Notes under the pieces: model-generated
The model's database searches: none
Told to the model about the DNA's origin: nothing
Seen by the model: the letters and a program-made list of their open reading frames with translations, nothing else
Assembly: GCA_965215155.1 (NCBI GenBank)
Contig: CBDCCY010000002.1
Coordinates: 620,001 to 684,000, forward strand
Direction of reading: 5' to 3'
Origin: JAGWAJ01 sp965215155
GTDB taxonomy: Bacteria; Acidobacteriota; Vicinamibacteria; Vicinamibacterales; UBA8438
Length of the DNA: 64,000 nt
In this document: piece by piece, positions 41,463-51,247 of the stretch
Layout of the letters: each line of letters opens with the position of its first letter
Position numbering within the stretch: the stretch's first letter is position 1
Position numbers and translations under genes: made by a program

Positions 41463-42219
41463 CCAAGCGCCGCCTGATTGAGGTCGCATTTCCCCTGGAG
41501 CAGGTGTCCATCGATGCCGTGCACGAGAAGAATGTCCGCCACGGGCACATCTCCACTCTGCACATCTGGCCGGCGCGGCGACCGCTGGCGGCGTGCCGTG
41601 CGGCTCTGATCGCTGCGCTGACGCCGGACCCCGGCGACCTTCGGGAGCGGCAGGCGATCTACGAGCGGATGGCGGGCACCATCGTCGAGACCGTGGAGGA
41701 CGAGCGCGTCGGCGGGCAGATGGTCGCGAGACGGAAGCGCGAGACCCGAGGCGGGGTCCTGCACTGGAACCGGGCGGAGCATGCGGATCTCGACTGGTTC
41801 CGCGCGCGGATTCGCGAAGCCTACAGCGGTCGTGCTCCGCGGGTGCTCGATCCGTTCGCAGGCGGCGGCGCGATCCCCTTGGAAGCGATGCGTTTGGGTT
41901 GTGAGGTCACGGCGGTCGACATCAATCCGGTAGCGTGGTTCATCCTGAAGTGCACGCTCGACTACCCGCGGAAGCTCGCGGGCCAGACCCGGGCGTTGCC
42001 GGACTTGGCGCTGCGGGACCGCGATTTCATGACCGCGTTCTTGAAGGGGAAGAGCTTCAAGGGCCGCGCGCTGAGGCGCGAATGCGCGAAGCTCGGTCTA
42101 GGTGATGCGGGCGACGCGGAACCGGAGCTGCTCAACACCAGGCCGGCGATCGAGGCGGACCTCGGTTGGCAGGCGCGCGCGTGGGGCCGTCAGGTGCTGA
42201 GGGCGGCGCGGCGCCGGCT

Positions 42220-42332
42220 CAGCGATCTGACATCGGTCTCGCCGTCCTCGTCGGGGCTGAGAAGCGTCAGCGGTCGCGCCTCGAACGGCTCCGCTCCGGG
42301 CGCGAGCGCCTGAAACGCCGCGTACGTCGGAT
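42220..42332 (-). other. inverted segment inside the methylase gene
   Basis: On the plus strand the methylase frame fails here. The minus strand reads YPTYAAFQALAPGAEPFEAR and on to DEDGETDVRSLS, which is what the gene should encode between RRRL and LNSEFDAAWL. The segment is bounded by GGCT (42,216) and AGCC (42,333). Confidence 0.7.
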
Positions 42333-42582
42333 AGCCTGAATTCGGAGTTCGATGCTGCCTGGCTCGAGGATCGGCGCAAGCCGCGCTGGGTGGTGAAACC
42401 GACCGTTGCCTATCTCTGGGCTCGAACGGTCCGCTGCAAGGGCTGCCGCGCCACGATCCCGCTGCTCAAGACCCGCTGGCTCGCCAAGAAGGGCGGCAAG
42501 CGCGTGGTTGTTGTCGCTCATGTAAAAGCGCGGTTTTCTCGACGGACGTCGACCGGTCTCATGGACGAGGTGGGGGGCGTGG

Positions 42583-42873
42583 TCATTTTGCGACGCGCCC
42601 ACGACGTGGGCGCTTGCGGTTGCGCTCCTGCTGACTGATCTCGGCCTCTCGTCGGCGGAAGCTATGGCCTTCGAGGAGCAGGACCTCGGCATGGTGGGTC
42701 AAGCGGTCGATGAGAGCGACGGCGCAGGAGGCGTTGGGGAAGACGGTGTCCCATCGCTTGAAGGGCAGGTTGGTGGTGATCAGCAGAGAGCGGTGCTCGT
42801 AGCGTCGGCTGACGAGCTGGAAGATCAGGTCGGCGGCGCGTGCATCGTAGCCGAGGTAGCCCACCTCATCGAC
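42583..42873 (-). pseudogene. istB, C-terminal part
   Basis: Encodes the C-terminal third of the IS21 helper ATPase (DEVGYLGYDARAADLIFQLV, RRYEHRSLLITTNLPFKRWD, IDRLTHHAEVLLLEG). Together with 46,425-46,940 it gives a 266-residue IstB. The break is after the Walker B LVVD, where RIT element 1 has inserted. Confidence 0.85.
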
Positions 42874-42893
42874 GAATGTTGAGCTCAACATTC
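42874..42893. repeat. 20-bp palindromic footprint beside RIT 1
   Basis: GAATGTTGAGCTCAACATTC consists of two RIT end sequences back to back and lies between two copies of the target ATCGAC (42,868 and 42,894). It looks like the trace left by excision of an earlier copy. Confidence 0.65.
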
Positions 42894-42995
42894 ATCGACT
42901 AATGTTGAGGGATCGGTAATGTGGAGTCGCCGCGGCCACGTCGCGTACGCCGGGACGCTTCGGTCGCCGCACTCCACATTACCGACCCCCCTGCC

Positions 42996-44015
42996 TCAGA
43001 GCGCTTCGAGCCATTCGAGCACGGACGCGTCTGTGCGCCACGGAGCCGGCCCGGAGGTGTCCAGGGCGGTGGGGCGCGCCTTCGCGAGCGCGTCGCGTTT
43101 CATGTCGAGGTCGACGGTCGCGTACCGATGCGTGGTCGTGACGCTGGCGTGGCCGAGCCAGTGACTGATCGTGACGATGTCGACGCCGGCGCGGAGGAGG
43201 TGAACAGCCGTACTGTGGCGCATGCTGTGGGGATGCAGTCGCTTGCCGCGCAGGGCCGGCACGATGGCCTGCGCGCGGGTGCAGTACTTCTGCAGCAGGT
43301 AGCGGACGCCGAATCGCGTCAGCCGTGCCCCGCGATGATTGCGGAAGACCGGCGCATCGGATTGGGGCTCGCGATCGCGTTCGGTCAGCAGGGCGCGCAA
43401 CAGGTCGGCGGTCTGGGGCCACAACGGGCAGACCCGTTCTTTCCGCCCCTTGCCGTGCAGGTGGACTTGCGCGGGTGTGTTCAGCCGCAGGTCGGCGACG
43501 CGCAGGGCGACGATCTCCCCGACCCGCGCGCCGGTATTGAACATGGTAGCGAGCAGCGCGTAGTCCCGGCGGCCGTCGACGGTGCCGCGATCAACGACGC
43601 CGAGAATGGCTTCGATCTCGTCGTGCTCGAAGTACTCCACGGGGCGGCTGGCGGTCCGCTTGAACGGGACGGCGAGGACGCGTTGACAGTGTGCGAGTCG
43701 TGCGGGGTACTCCATGGCGCAGTACCGGAAGAAGGCGTGGATCGCGGCGAGGCGCACGTTACGGGTCGCGACGCTGTTGTGCCGGTCGAGCTCCAGGTAC
43801 TGAAGAAACGCGAGGACCGCCTGGGGCCCGAGGTCGTCCAGGTCCAGCTGGAGGACGGACCTTCGCGTCTGGGTTGCGATGAAGCGTAGCAGCAGCACGA
43901 AGCTGTCCCGATAGCTCTGGACGGTGTGGGGACTTGTCCCTCGCACCCGGGGCAGGTGGTCGGCGAAGAACGCCCGGAGGGCTCGCGCCAGGTCATTCGG
44001 GCCGCCGGCGGTCAT
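42996..44015 (-). CDS. tyrosine recombinase RitC, RIT 1
   Basis: A 339-residue recombinase. The SAM-like core-binding domain (SPHTVQSYRDSFVLLLRFI) is followed by the catalytic domain: Arg in NTGARVGEIVALRV, Lys in LHGKGRKERVCPLW, box HPHSMRHSTAVHLLRAG, His in WLGHASVTTTHRYA with Tyr. It is the third gene of the trio and its ATG overlaps the ritB stop. The XerC-like organisation is complete. Confidence 0.88.
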   Translation of the reverse strand: MTAGGPNDLARALRAFFADHLPRVRGTSPHTVQSYRDSFVLLLRFIATQTRRSVLQLDLDDLGPQAVLAFLQYLELDRHNSVATRNVRLAAIHAFFRYCAMEYPARLAHCQRVLAVPFKRTASRPVEYFEHDEIEAILGVVDRGTVDGRRDYALLATMFNTGARVGEIVALRVADLRLNTPAQVHLHGKGRKERVCPLWPQTADLLRALLTERDREPQSDAPVFRNHRGARLTRFGVRYLLQKYCTRAQAIVPALRGKRLHPHSMRHSTAVHLLRAGVDIVTISHWLGHASVTTTHRYATVDLDMKRDALAKARPTALDTSGPAPWRTDASVLEWLEAL

Positions 44016-44998
44016 CGCACACCTCCGGCGCCGGTGGGTCCCGTGATCAGGGTGCCGCAGTGGTCGGCGAATCGCGCACTGGCTGCGCTCGCGAGGGGCT
44101 CGACGAACTGGAGGTAGTACGCGGTCGAGAGGATCGAGACGTGCCCCATGTAGGCCGCCAGGAAGGGCAGCTTCGCTTGGACGTCCAGGCCGGCGTGGTA
44201 CCACCGGAGTAGCGCGTTGACGGCGAATCCGTGGCGGAAGTCGTGCGTGCGTGGCAGTCGACCGGTCGCGGTCCGGATGCCGGCCCGCCGGAACAGAGCT
44301 CGCATGGCGCCGCCGAGGCCGCCACCGCTGTAGCCGCCGGCGGTGTGCGGACTGCGATGCCAGAGCAGCGGGCTGTCCTCCCCGGTGGGCAGTCGCCGCC
44401 GGCCGCGAATCCCGATCAGGTGCTCGACCTCGCGGGCCGTATCGGCCGACACCGGCACGAGGCGCGACTTGTAGAACTTGGATTCGCGGATCGCCAGCGT
44501 GCGCTGCGGCGGGTCGTAGTCTCCCACGGTCAACCGCGTCAGCTCCCCGCGTCGCAGCCCCGTGGTGGACAGCAACACGATCGCAACGCGCAAGTTCTCC
44601 GGACAGAGTGGAGAAAGGGGAGGTCGGGCCAGCGTGCGCGCGGCGGCCAGCAACCGGAGTATCTGGCTGTCGGTGAAGATATGCGGCCGGATGGCCTGGT
44701 GCACCGGCGGGAACAGCCGCTCGTCCGGAACGAAGCAGCCGCGTTCGTTGCGTCGTCGATACAAGCACAGGTTTCGCACGACCCGCATGCGGGCCCGACG
44801 CGTGCCGGAAGCCAAGTGCTGCAGGGTGAGACACCAGGCGGCGAACGTCTCGGCGACGAGATCGACGCGCCGGACGGCGAGGAACCGATCCAGGTGCGCC
44901 AGCACCCACTCCTCCACGGCGTACTGCCGTCCCAGTGCTCGCTTCAGCGTCAGGTAGCTCCTGATGGTGGCGGACAAGACGGAGCTGAACGGCGTCAT
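44012..44998 (-). CDS. tyrosine recombinase RitB, RIT 1
   Basis: A 328-residue recombinase. Key residues are Arg in TTGLRRGELTRLTV, Lys in RESKFYKSRLVPV, the box THDFRHGFAVNALLRWY and the C-terminal MGHVSILSTAYYLQ with the nucleophile tyrosine. Second of the trio; its ATG overlaps the ritA stop by four bases, so the three genes are translationally coupled. It shares the RALGR-Y N-terminal motif with RitB of RIT 2. Confidence 0.88.
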   Translation of the reverse strand: MTPFSSVLSATIRSYLTLKRALGRQYAVEEWVLAHLDRFLAVRRVDLVAETFAAWCLTLQHLASGTRRARMRVVRNLCLYRRRNERGCFVPDERLFPPVHQAIRPHIFTDSQILRLLAAARTLARPPLSPLCPENLRVAIVLLSTTGLRRGELTRLTVGDYDPPQRTLAIRESKFYKSRLVPVSADTAREVEHLIGIRGRRRLPTGEDSPLLWHRSPHTAGGYSGGGLGGAMRALFRRAGIRTATGRLPRTHDFRHGFAVNALLRWYHAGLDVQAKLPFLAAYMGHVSILSTAYYLQFVEPLASAASARFADHCGTLITGPTGAGGVR

Positions 44999-46287
44999 GA
45001 CGCCACTCCCGGCGCACTGCGGTCAGCCGCGGCCGGCAGAGGCAACGCGACGTCGCGGAGGTCATCGACCGCCAGGCGGAGATACACGCACGTGCTTTCC
45101 AGGGTGCGATGCCCGAGGAGGTCCCCGATCGTCTTGAGCGACAGGCCGGACCGCAACAGGTGCACCGCGTACGAGTGCCGCACGCAATGGGCGCCCTGAA
45201 ACGGAATGGCCAGACCGCTTCGCTTCGACCAGGCCTGGAAGGCCTCGGTGACCGCCGTCGGCTTGAGGACGCCGGCCGGCGTACGGCAACGGAGAAACAG
45301 CTCGCGATAGCTGCGCGGCGGCGCGCCTCGGAACGGGACGCGCTGGCGGCGCACGTTGAGTGCCGCACGTCCGTGGCGCAGGTAGTCGAGCAGCGCGGTC
45401 CCGACCTCGTCGGTGAGCGGCAGCCAGAGCGCACCGCGTGTCTTCCGTTGCGGGATGCGCAGCCGCCCCGCCCGCCACTCCACGTCGTCGAACGTGAGCG
45501 TCACGACCTCGCACGCGCGCAGGCCGTAGGTGGCCATGAGGAGGAACATCGCGTAGTCGCGGAGCCCCATCGGGCTCGAGCGATCAATCGACTGGAGGAG
45601 CGCCCGAACCGTGTCCCAGGGCAGCGCCCGTGGGAGCTGCTCGCCGCGATACACGCGAGGCGTGTCGATCTGCGTGTCGAGCCCGGTCGGGATCTCGCCG
45701 CCAGAGGCAAGGAACCGAAGGAAGGCGCGGAGGTGGCCCACCACGTGCTGCAGGGACGCACGCGATTGCCGGAGGCCGACGGCGCACAGGAAGGTGTCGA
45801 GATCCTGGCGCTCGAGCGCGGCAAGCCGCGTAGGGTGCGTCTCGTAGTCCATGTGCGCCAGAAACTCCCCAGCCGTGCGGCCATGGTGCGTCAGGGTCGA
45901 CGGTGCGAACCCACGTACCTGCCGCAGATAGGTCTGGTACGTGGAGACTCGCTGCTCGACCCGAGTCAACGGGGGTGCCGGATACAACGACAGCTCGGAC
46001 TCGCAGTACCGTGCCATCTGCCGCACCAGCACTGCCAAGTCGGGGTCTTCCTGCGAATCCGTGGGAGCGCAGGCCCACAACTGAGCGCGCGTCAGGGTCG
46101 TCAGCGACCGGATCCCGCGTTGCTGCAGACGGCGGACGAGGCGCGGCGCCGCACGGAAATGCTCGCCGGCGCGATCGGTCGAGTAGCCCTGCTGCAAGAG
46201 CCACGTGCCGTATCCGTCGAGGACCGGACCGATGATCGCCAACGACGTGTACCGCCGGTGCACCCTGGGATACAGATCGACCAGCAT
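44995..46287 (-). CDS. tyrosine recombinase RitA, RIT 1
   Basis: A 430-residue recombinase, the longest of the trio, with an extra N-terminal domain. Catalytic features are Arg in TYGLRACEVVTL, Lys in PQRKTRGALWLPL, HCVRHSYAVHLLRSG and GHRTLESTCVYLRL. ATG at 46287 has TTGGAGG seven bases upstream, a strong ribosome site. It is read first and probably carries the promoter in the terminal repeat region. Confidence 0.88.
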   Translation of the reverse strand: MLVDLYPRVHRRYTSLAIIGPVLDGYGTWLLQQGYSTDRAGEHFRAAPRLVRRLQQRGIRSLTTLTRAQLWACAPTDSQEDPDLAVLVRQMARYCESELSLYPAPPLTRVEQRVSTYQTYLRQVRGFAPSTLTHHGRTAGEFLAHMDYETHPTRLAALERQDLDTFLCAVGLRQSRASLQHVVGHLRAFLRFLASGGEIPTGLDTQIDTPRVYRGEQLPRALPWDTVRALLQSIDRSSPMGLRDYAMFLLMATYGLRACEVVTLTFDDVEWRAGRLRIPQRKTRGALWLPLTDEVGTALLDYLRHGRAALNVRRQRVPFRGAPPRSYRELFLRCRTPAGVLKPTAVTEAFQAWSKRSGLAIPFQGAHCVRHSYAVHLLRSGLSLKTIGDLLGHRTLESTCVYLRLAVDDLRDVALPLPAAADRSAPGVAS

Positions 46288-46424
46288 CGGGACCTCCAAG
46301 GAACGCGGTGCCGGGATTGGCACGGCCCCGAGGCTACGCGGGTAATGTGGAGTCCTGGAGAGAAGAGCTTCCGCGCCGTCGGAGGGAGGAGCGGCGACTC
46401 CACATTACCGATCCCTCAACATTA

Positions 46425-46940
46425 ATCGACGACCAAGAGCGACGGTCGGTTGTAGTGCCGGAGACGGCGTTCGAGGGCGCGGGCGGTCTCCTGCCCGTTG
46501 AGGTCGAGCAACAGGTCGGCGGCGGTGGTGAAGAGCGCGGAGTGACCGGCGAGGACGGCTTGGTGGGCGATGTTCTTCGCCAGCATGGTTTTCCCCAGGC
46601 CGTGCGCACCGACCAGGATGACGTTCTCCCCGCGGTCGAGGAAGTCGAGCGTGAGGATGCGCTCGAGGGCGGTACGGTCCAGAGCGGTGGGCCAATCCCA
46701 GTCCCAGTCGACGAGGGGCTTGAAGCGTCCGAGGCGGGCGCGCCTGAGTCGGCTCTCGACGCTGCGGCGGTGTTTGTCTTCGAGTTCGTCGGCGACGATG
46801 CGTTCGAGCAGGACGGTGGCGCTCCAGCGCTTGCGCGTGGCCTGGGCGATGAGGTCATTGAGCTGGTCGGCGGTGCGGTTGAGCTTGAGGCGCCGGAGGT
46901 CATTCTGCAGCGTCGTCGTCGTCGTGTCGTCCGAGGGCAT
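46425..46940 (-). pseudogene. istB, N-terminal part
   Basis: Encodes the N-terminal two thirds of the IS21 helper ATPase: LRRLKLNRTADQLNDLIAQA, then a P-loop written GAHGLGKTMLAKNIAHQ, and ends at SLLVVD where RIT 1 begins. Its start lies inside the 3' end of istA by about 40 bases, as is usual for IS21 elements. Confidence 0.85.
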
Positions 46941-47849
46941 CGTAGGTCTCCAGGTCATGGGAGCGGACGTCGAGGTCTCGCAGACCGGGCCGGTCGGGCA
47001 GGGTGAGGCGGAGGGGCGGCTTGAGCCCGCGCTGTCGCCGTCGGGTTTCGAGGATGTGGGTGATGGAGCCGGCGCCGAGGGCGTCGCGTTCGAGGGCGAG
47101 TGCGACGGCTGCGGCCAGCTCCTGGGTTCCGTACTCGTCGAGCAGAGCGAGCAGTCTGGTGGCGTGCGGGCGCAAGGCCTCTCCGCGCTCGGCGAGGCGC
47201 TGGAAGAGCGTGTCGGTGGCGGGGACGGCGGCGCGGAGGCGGTCGCGGGTGGTGTGTGCGTTGGCTTGGCGGGTTGGCCGCGAGCAGTCCTTCCAGATGG
47301 GCGGGGTCCTCGACGGTCAGTCCGGTGTTGTAGGTGCGGTGGTGGTTGGCCAGCTCGTGGTGTCCGTCGAGGATGCGGATGCGGGTGGCCGAGGCGAGCA
47401 GGGTCAGCGGCTTGCGGACGTGGGTGTGGGGGATCGAGTAGAGATTGCGGTCGAAGCGGACGTAGGGGGTCTTGCCGGAGCGGACGGCGCGCACCAGGTC
47501 GGTCTCGAAGGGATGGGCGGGCAGCGGGAGCAGGCGAGGCTTCTCGTGGGCCCAGACCTCGGCGACGGTTCGGTCGGGCTGGTCGGGATGCGGCCGCCGG
47601 TGGGCGACCTCGTCGCGCCAGCGTCGGAACTGGGCGTTGATGTCATCGAGGTCGCGGAAGGGCCGCGCGGCGAAGTAGGCGTGGCGTAGGTATTGGATCT
47701 GGCGCTCGATTTTTCCTTTTTCGTTTCCTCGTCCCGGTGTGCAGGGGCGGGGCGCGAAGTGGTAGTGGCCGGCGAGCTCGAGCAGGCGGGGGTGAAACTG
47801 GACGGCGGCGCCGCGACGGTCGAGCACGGCGCTGCGGAGGTTGTCGTAG
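46900..47849 (-). pseudogene. istA, C-terminal part, frameshifted
   Basis: Encodes the second half of the IS21 transposase: NLRSAVLDRRGAAVQFHPRL, CTPGRGNEKGKIERQIQYLR with the last acidic catalytic residue, and YVRFDRNLYSIPHTHV. Near 47,265 a one-base insertion moves the frame; the end (LLDEYGTQELAAAVALALER to DLETYDALGR) is in the new frame. With 51,361-51,920 it makes about 500 residues. Confidence 0.82.
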
Positions 47850-47991
47850 TTGTGTGCCCGTTCGCGATCTGTGGCCGACACCAGCGTGGATCGCCGGTTG
47901 GGTAGGGCTGTCGCGCGACTGCTGGGCACATAACGGTGGGCTCGTCAGCACGGGATGATCACCGAGCGCCGAGAGCGCGAGGAGGTTGTCC

Positions 47992-49260
47992 ATGCTGGAA
48001 CGGTTTTTCGTCCGCCCGCAGACCGTCGATCGCATCCGGTCATCCTGGCTTGGTGCTGCCATCGAGCAGTACGTCACCTGGCTTCTGGAGCGTGGTCACG
48101 CACCGAGGGTTCTCGGTCATCGCGTGCCGCTCCTGCTCCATTTCGCGACGTTCACCTACGACCGCGGAGCGAGGTGCTACGCAGACCTTCCACCGGCGGT
48201 TCAACCGTTTGTGGAGCACTGGATCACCCGCCCGGATCACCGGCGGGCCCCGGGACCAGCTCGCCCACGATTGGCGCAGGAGATCCGCCGGCCGATCGAG
48301 CAGATGCTCCGACTGGTTGTCCCCGGATTCGTCGGCACGCGCCGCCCCCTGCTGGGGGAACCGTTCATCGACCGGGCGCCGGAGTTCTTCGCCTACCTAC
48401 GCGACGAGCGCGGGCTCCGCGCCGCCTCGATCCGACAGTACGGCCATCATCTTCGCCGGTTCGCCGCGTACCTGCACGAGCGTGGCCTCGACGACCTGCA
48501 GGCCCTGTCGCCGGTGGTCATCAGCGGGTTTCTGACCGACCGCAGCCGGCATCTCTCCCGGTCGGGCGTCGTGTCGCGGTGCGTCGTGCTGCGCGTGTTC
48601 TTGCGTTACCTCAACCGCGAGGGGCTCGTCGGACGCGACTTGAGTCATGCGGTCGACAGCCCGCGGGTCTACCGTCTCGCCACCGTGCCGCGGTCGATTC
48701 AGTGGGATGAGGTCCGGCGCATGCTGGAGGTCGTGGACCGCCGCACCGTCGTGGGACGCCGCGACTACGCGATGCTTCTCCTGCTCGTCACCTACGGCCT
48801 GCGGGCGCGGGAAGTCGCTGCGCTCACCCTCGACGACATCGACTGGTCTCATGATCGCCTTCGCATCCCGGAGCGGAAGGCCGGCCACTCGACGGCCTAC
48901 CCGCTCTCCCCGCTCGTGGGCGAGGCCGTCGTCGACTATCTGCAGTCCGGCCGACCGACGACGCCTTCTCGCCGCGTGTTCTTCCGAGTCCTCCCGCCGT
49001 GCAAGCCCATCGAGCACAGCGCGGTGTCCTGCCGCGTCACCTACTACCTGAAGCAGGCGGGGATCGTCGTTCCACGGCCCGGCTCCCACACGCTGCGCCA
49101 CACCTGCGTACAGCGCCTCGTCGATGCGGGCTGGCCCCTGAAATCCATCGGCGACTACGTCGGGCATCGGAGCCCCGCCTCCACGGAAATCTACAGCAAG
49201 GTCGCCATCGAGACCCTGCGTGAGGTCGCCTGCGGCGATGGCGACGAGGAGGTCGTATGA
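47992..49260 (+). CDS. tyrosine recombinase RitA, RIT 2
   Basis: A 422-residue recombinase related to RitA of RIT 1 but clearly diverged. Catalytic features are TYGLRAREVAALTLDDIDW, IPERKAGHSTAYPLS, HTLRHTCVQRLVDAGW and VGHRSPASTEIYSKV. ATG at 47992 has GAGGAGG six bases upstream. First gene of the trio, transcribed on the plus strand. Confidence 0.88.
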   Translation: MLERFFVRPQTVDRIRSSWLGAAIEQYVTWLLERGHAPRVLGHRVPLLLHFATFTYDRGARCYADLPPAVQPFVEHWITRPDHRRAPGPARPRLAQEIRRPIEQMLRLVVPGFVGTRRPLLGEPFIDRAPEFFAYLRDERGLRAASIRQYGHHLRRFAAYLHERGLDDLQALSPVVISGFLTDRSRHLSRSGVVSRCVVLRVFLRYLNREGLVGRDLSHAVDSPRVYRLATVPRSIQWDEVRRMLEVVDRRTVVGRRDYAMLLLLVTYGLRAREVAALTLDDIDWSHDRLRIPERKAGHSTAYPLSPLVGEAVVDYLQSGRPTTPSRRVFFRVLPPCKPIEHSAVSCRVTYYLKQAGIVVPRPGSHTLRHTCVQRLVDAGWPLKSIGDYVGHRSPASTEIYSKVAIETLREVACGDGDEEVV

Positions 49261-50243
49261 GCCGCCTCTGGACCGGATTTCGGAGCGTCTTCGCCGACGG
49301 GATGCGGGCCTTTCTCGCGTACAAGCGTGCGCTCGGGCGCCACTACCGCGCCGAGGAGAGCGCCTTGCGGTTGCTCGATCGCTTCCTCGTAGAGCATCGT
49401 GTCAGCGCTGTCGATGATGTCACGCCCTCGTTGATCGACGACTTCCTCGTCTCGCGTCCCCGGCCGGCGCCGCGCAGTTACAACCACCTGCACGGGTCCT
49501 TGGTCCGGTTCTTCGACTGGATGATTCACCAAGAGCGTCTGCAGCACTCCCCGGTGCGCTCGAAACCGCGCCGCGGGACACGTGTGCGGCTGCCGTTTCT
49601 CCTTGATCCCGCAGCCGCCCGGCGTCTCTTCGACGTGGCAGGCCGGTTGCCGGACAATCGCTCTACGACCTGTCGCGGGTCGAGCTTCCGGACCATCTTC
49701 ACCCTGCTCTACGGCCTGGGCCTGCGGGTGGGGGAAGTCTCACGGTTGCGCGTCGGCGACATCGACGCCACCCGGCGCCTGCTTCACATTCGGAACACGA
49801 AGTTTGCCAAGAGCCGTCTGGTTCCGTTCGGCCCGCGAATCGGCTCCCTGCTCACCGCGCATCTCGCGCAGCATCCGCACCGGCAGCTCCTCTCCGCCGA
49901 GGTGCCCGTCTTCGCGCGGCGTAACGGACGGCCGATCAGCGCCACGACCATCAGCCTCACGTTCCATCAGCTCGTGCCGCAACTGGATCTGGCCATCCCG
50001 GACGGCGCCGTCGGCCCGCGGGTCCACGACCTGCGGCATGCGTTCGCGACCCGCACGCTGCTGCGCTGGTACCGGAATGGAATCGACCCTCGCTCGCGGC
50101 TGTCGTCTCTCGCCACGTTTCTCGGACACGTGGACCCGGCGTCCACGGCCGTCTATCTCACGATGACGCCGGAACTCCTGAGCCATGCGAACGAGCGGTT
50201 TCGCACGTGGGCCGAGCTCGTCCTCGAGGAGGTGCCACGATGA
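49257..50243 (+). CDS. tyrosine recombinase RitB, RIT 2
   Basis: A 328-residue recombinase of exactly the length of RitB in RIT 1. Features are YGLGLRVGEVSRLRVGDID, RNTKFAKSRLVPF, VHDLRHAFATRTLLRWYRNG and FLGHVDPASTAVYLT. Its ATG overlaps the ritA stop by four bases. Confidence 0.88.
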   Translation: MSRLWTGFRSVFADGMRAFLAYKRALGRHYRAEESALRLLDRFLVEHRVSAVDDVTPSLIDDFLVSRPRPAPRSYNHLHGSLVRFFDWMIHQERLQHSPVRSKPRRGTRVRLPFLLDPAAARRLFDVAGRLPDNRSTTCRGSSFRTIFTLLYGLGLRVGEVSRLRVGDIDATRRLLHIRNTKFAKSRLVPFGPRIGSLLTAHLAQHPHRQLLSAEVPVFARRNGRPISATTISLTFHQLVPQLDLAIPDGAVGPRVHDLRHAFATRTLLRWYRNGIDPRSRLSSLATFLGHVDPASTAVYLTMTPELLSHANERFRTWAELVLEEVPR

Positions 50244-51247
50244 CGCTTGGTGCGCTGCTGCACGCGTTCCTCGTGGATGAACTGCCGCTCCAGAAGGGCT
50301 TCCGACCTGCCTCGACCAAGGCCTACCGGGACGGCCTACGGCTCTTCCTGACGTTCGTAGCCGCGGACCGGTCGTGTCGCCTGACGCAGCTCACGCCCGA
50401 GGACATGACCGCCGAGCGGGTCCAGCGTTTCCTGCTGCATCTGGAGCAGGAGCGGCACAATCACCGGCGCACCCGAAACCATCGACTCACGATCCTGAGG
50501 GCCTTCTTCGAGTTTCTCGCGCAGCGGTGCCCCGAACGCCTCGCCGCCTCCCAGCGGGTCGCGGCGATCGCCGTCAAGCGCACCGCGCCGGCCGAGACCT
50601 GTTTCCTCGAGCGCGAGGAGATCGCGCAGCTCTTCCGCCGAATGTCGTCCGTCGGCCCCTTCGCCCTCCGCGACCGTGCCCTCTTGCTGCTGCTCTACAA
50701 CACCGGCGCTCGCGTGCAGGAGATCGCCGACCTGCGCATCGGGGACCTCGACCTGCAGGACCAGCCCAGTGTCCGGCTCCACGGCAAGGGCGACAAGTGG
50801 CGCAGCTGCCCCCTCTGGCCGCAGACCGCTCAGCTCCTGCGCGACGTGCTCCAGAACAGACCGCCGCAGCCGTCGGCCAAGATGCCCGTCTTCGTCTCGC
50901 GCGGCGACCGTGCCCTGACCCGCTTCGGCATCTACAAGATCGTCCGCCGACACACACGTCACCTGGACGGTCGCCGCCCAGCGACCGGCCGGCACATCAG
51001 CCCGCACGTCTTTCGACACACGGCCGCCGTCCATCTGCTGGAAGCCGGAGTCGACGTCAACGTGATCCGCGCCTGGCTCGGTCACGTCCGCCTTGACACT
51101 ACCAACCGCTACGCCGAGATCACGACCCGGACCAAGCTCGAGGCCCTCCAACTCTGCGAGCCCGACGCAACCCCTACGGATTCACCCCGCCGAAGTGCTG
51201 TTTGGCGCGACGACCAGGCCCTGCTGTCCTGGCTCGCTTCGCTGTGA
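50240..51247 (+). CDS. tyrosine recombinase RitC, RIT 2
   Basis: A 335-residue recombinase with XerC-like plan: RPASTKAYRDGLRLFLTFVA, NTGARVQEIADLRIGDLDL, LHGKGDKWRSCPLWPQTAQL, SPHVFRHTAAVHLLEAG and WLGHVRLDTTNRYAE. The ATG overlaps the ritB stop. The strings GKGxKxRxCPLWPQTA and the C-terminal LLSWLASL/VLEWLEAL are shared with RitC of RIT 1. Confidence 0.88.
   Translation: MTLGALLHAFLVDELPLQKGFRPASTKAYRDGLRLFLTFVAADRSCRLTQLTPEDMTAERVQRFLLHLEQERHNHRRTRNHRLTILRAFFEFLAQRCPERLAASQRVAAIAVKRTAPAETCFLEREEIAQLFRRMSSVGPFALRDRALLLLLYNTGARVQEIADLRIGDLDLQDQPSVRLHGKGDKWRSCPLWPQTAQLLRDVLQNRPPQPSAKMPVFVSRGDRALTRFGIYKIVRRHTRHLDGRRPATGRHISPHVFRHTAAVHLLEAGVDVNVIRAWLGHVRLDTTNRYAEITTRTKLEALQLCEPDATPTDSPRRSAVWRDDQALLSWLASL

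Larger units (their letters stand above)
42900..46424 (-). mobile_element. RIT element 1 (recombinases in trio)
   Basis: A 3,525-bp element. Its two ends are a perfect 34-bp inverted repeat beginning TAATGTTGAGGGATCGG. Further in, each end carries an opposed copy of GTAATGTGGAGTC or its reverse (near 42,970 and 46,340). The target ATCGAC is present on both sides (42,894-42,899 and 46,425-46,430). It contains three overlapping tyrosine recombinase genes and nothing else. Confidence 0.88.
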
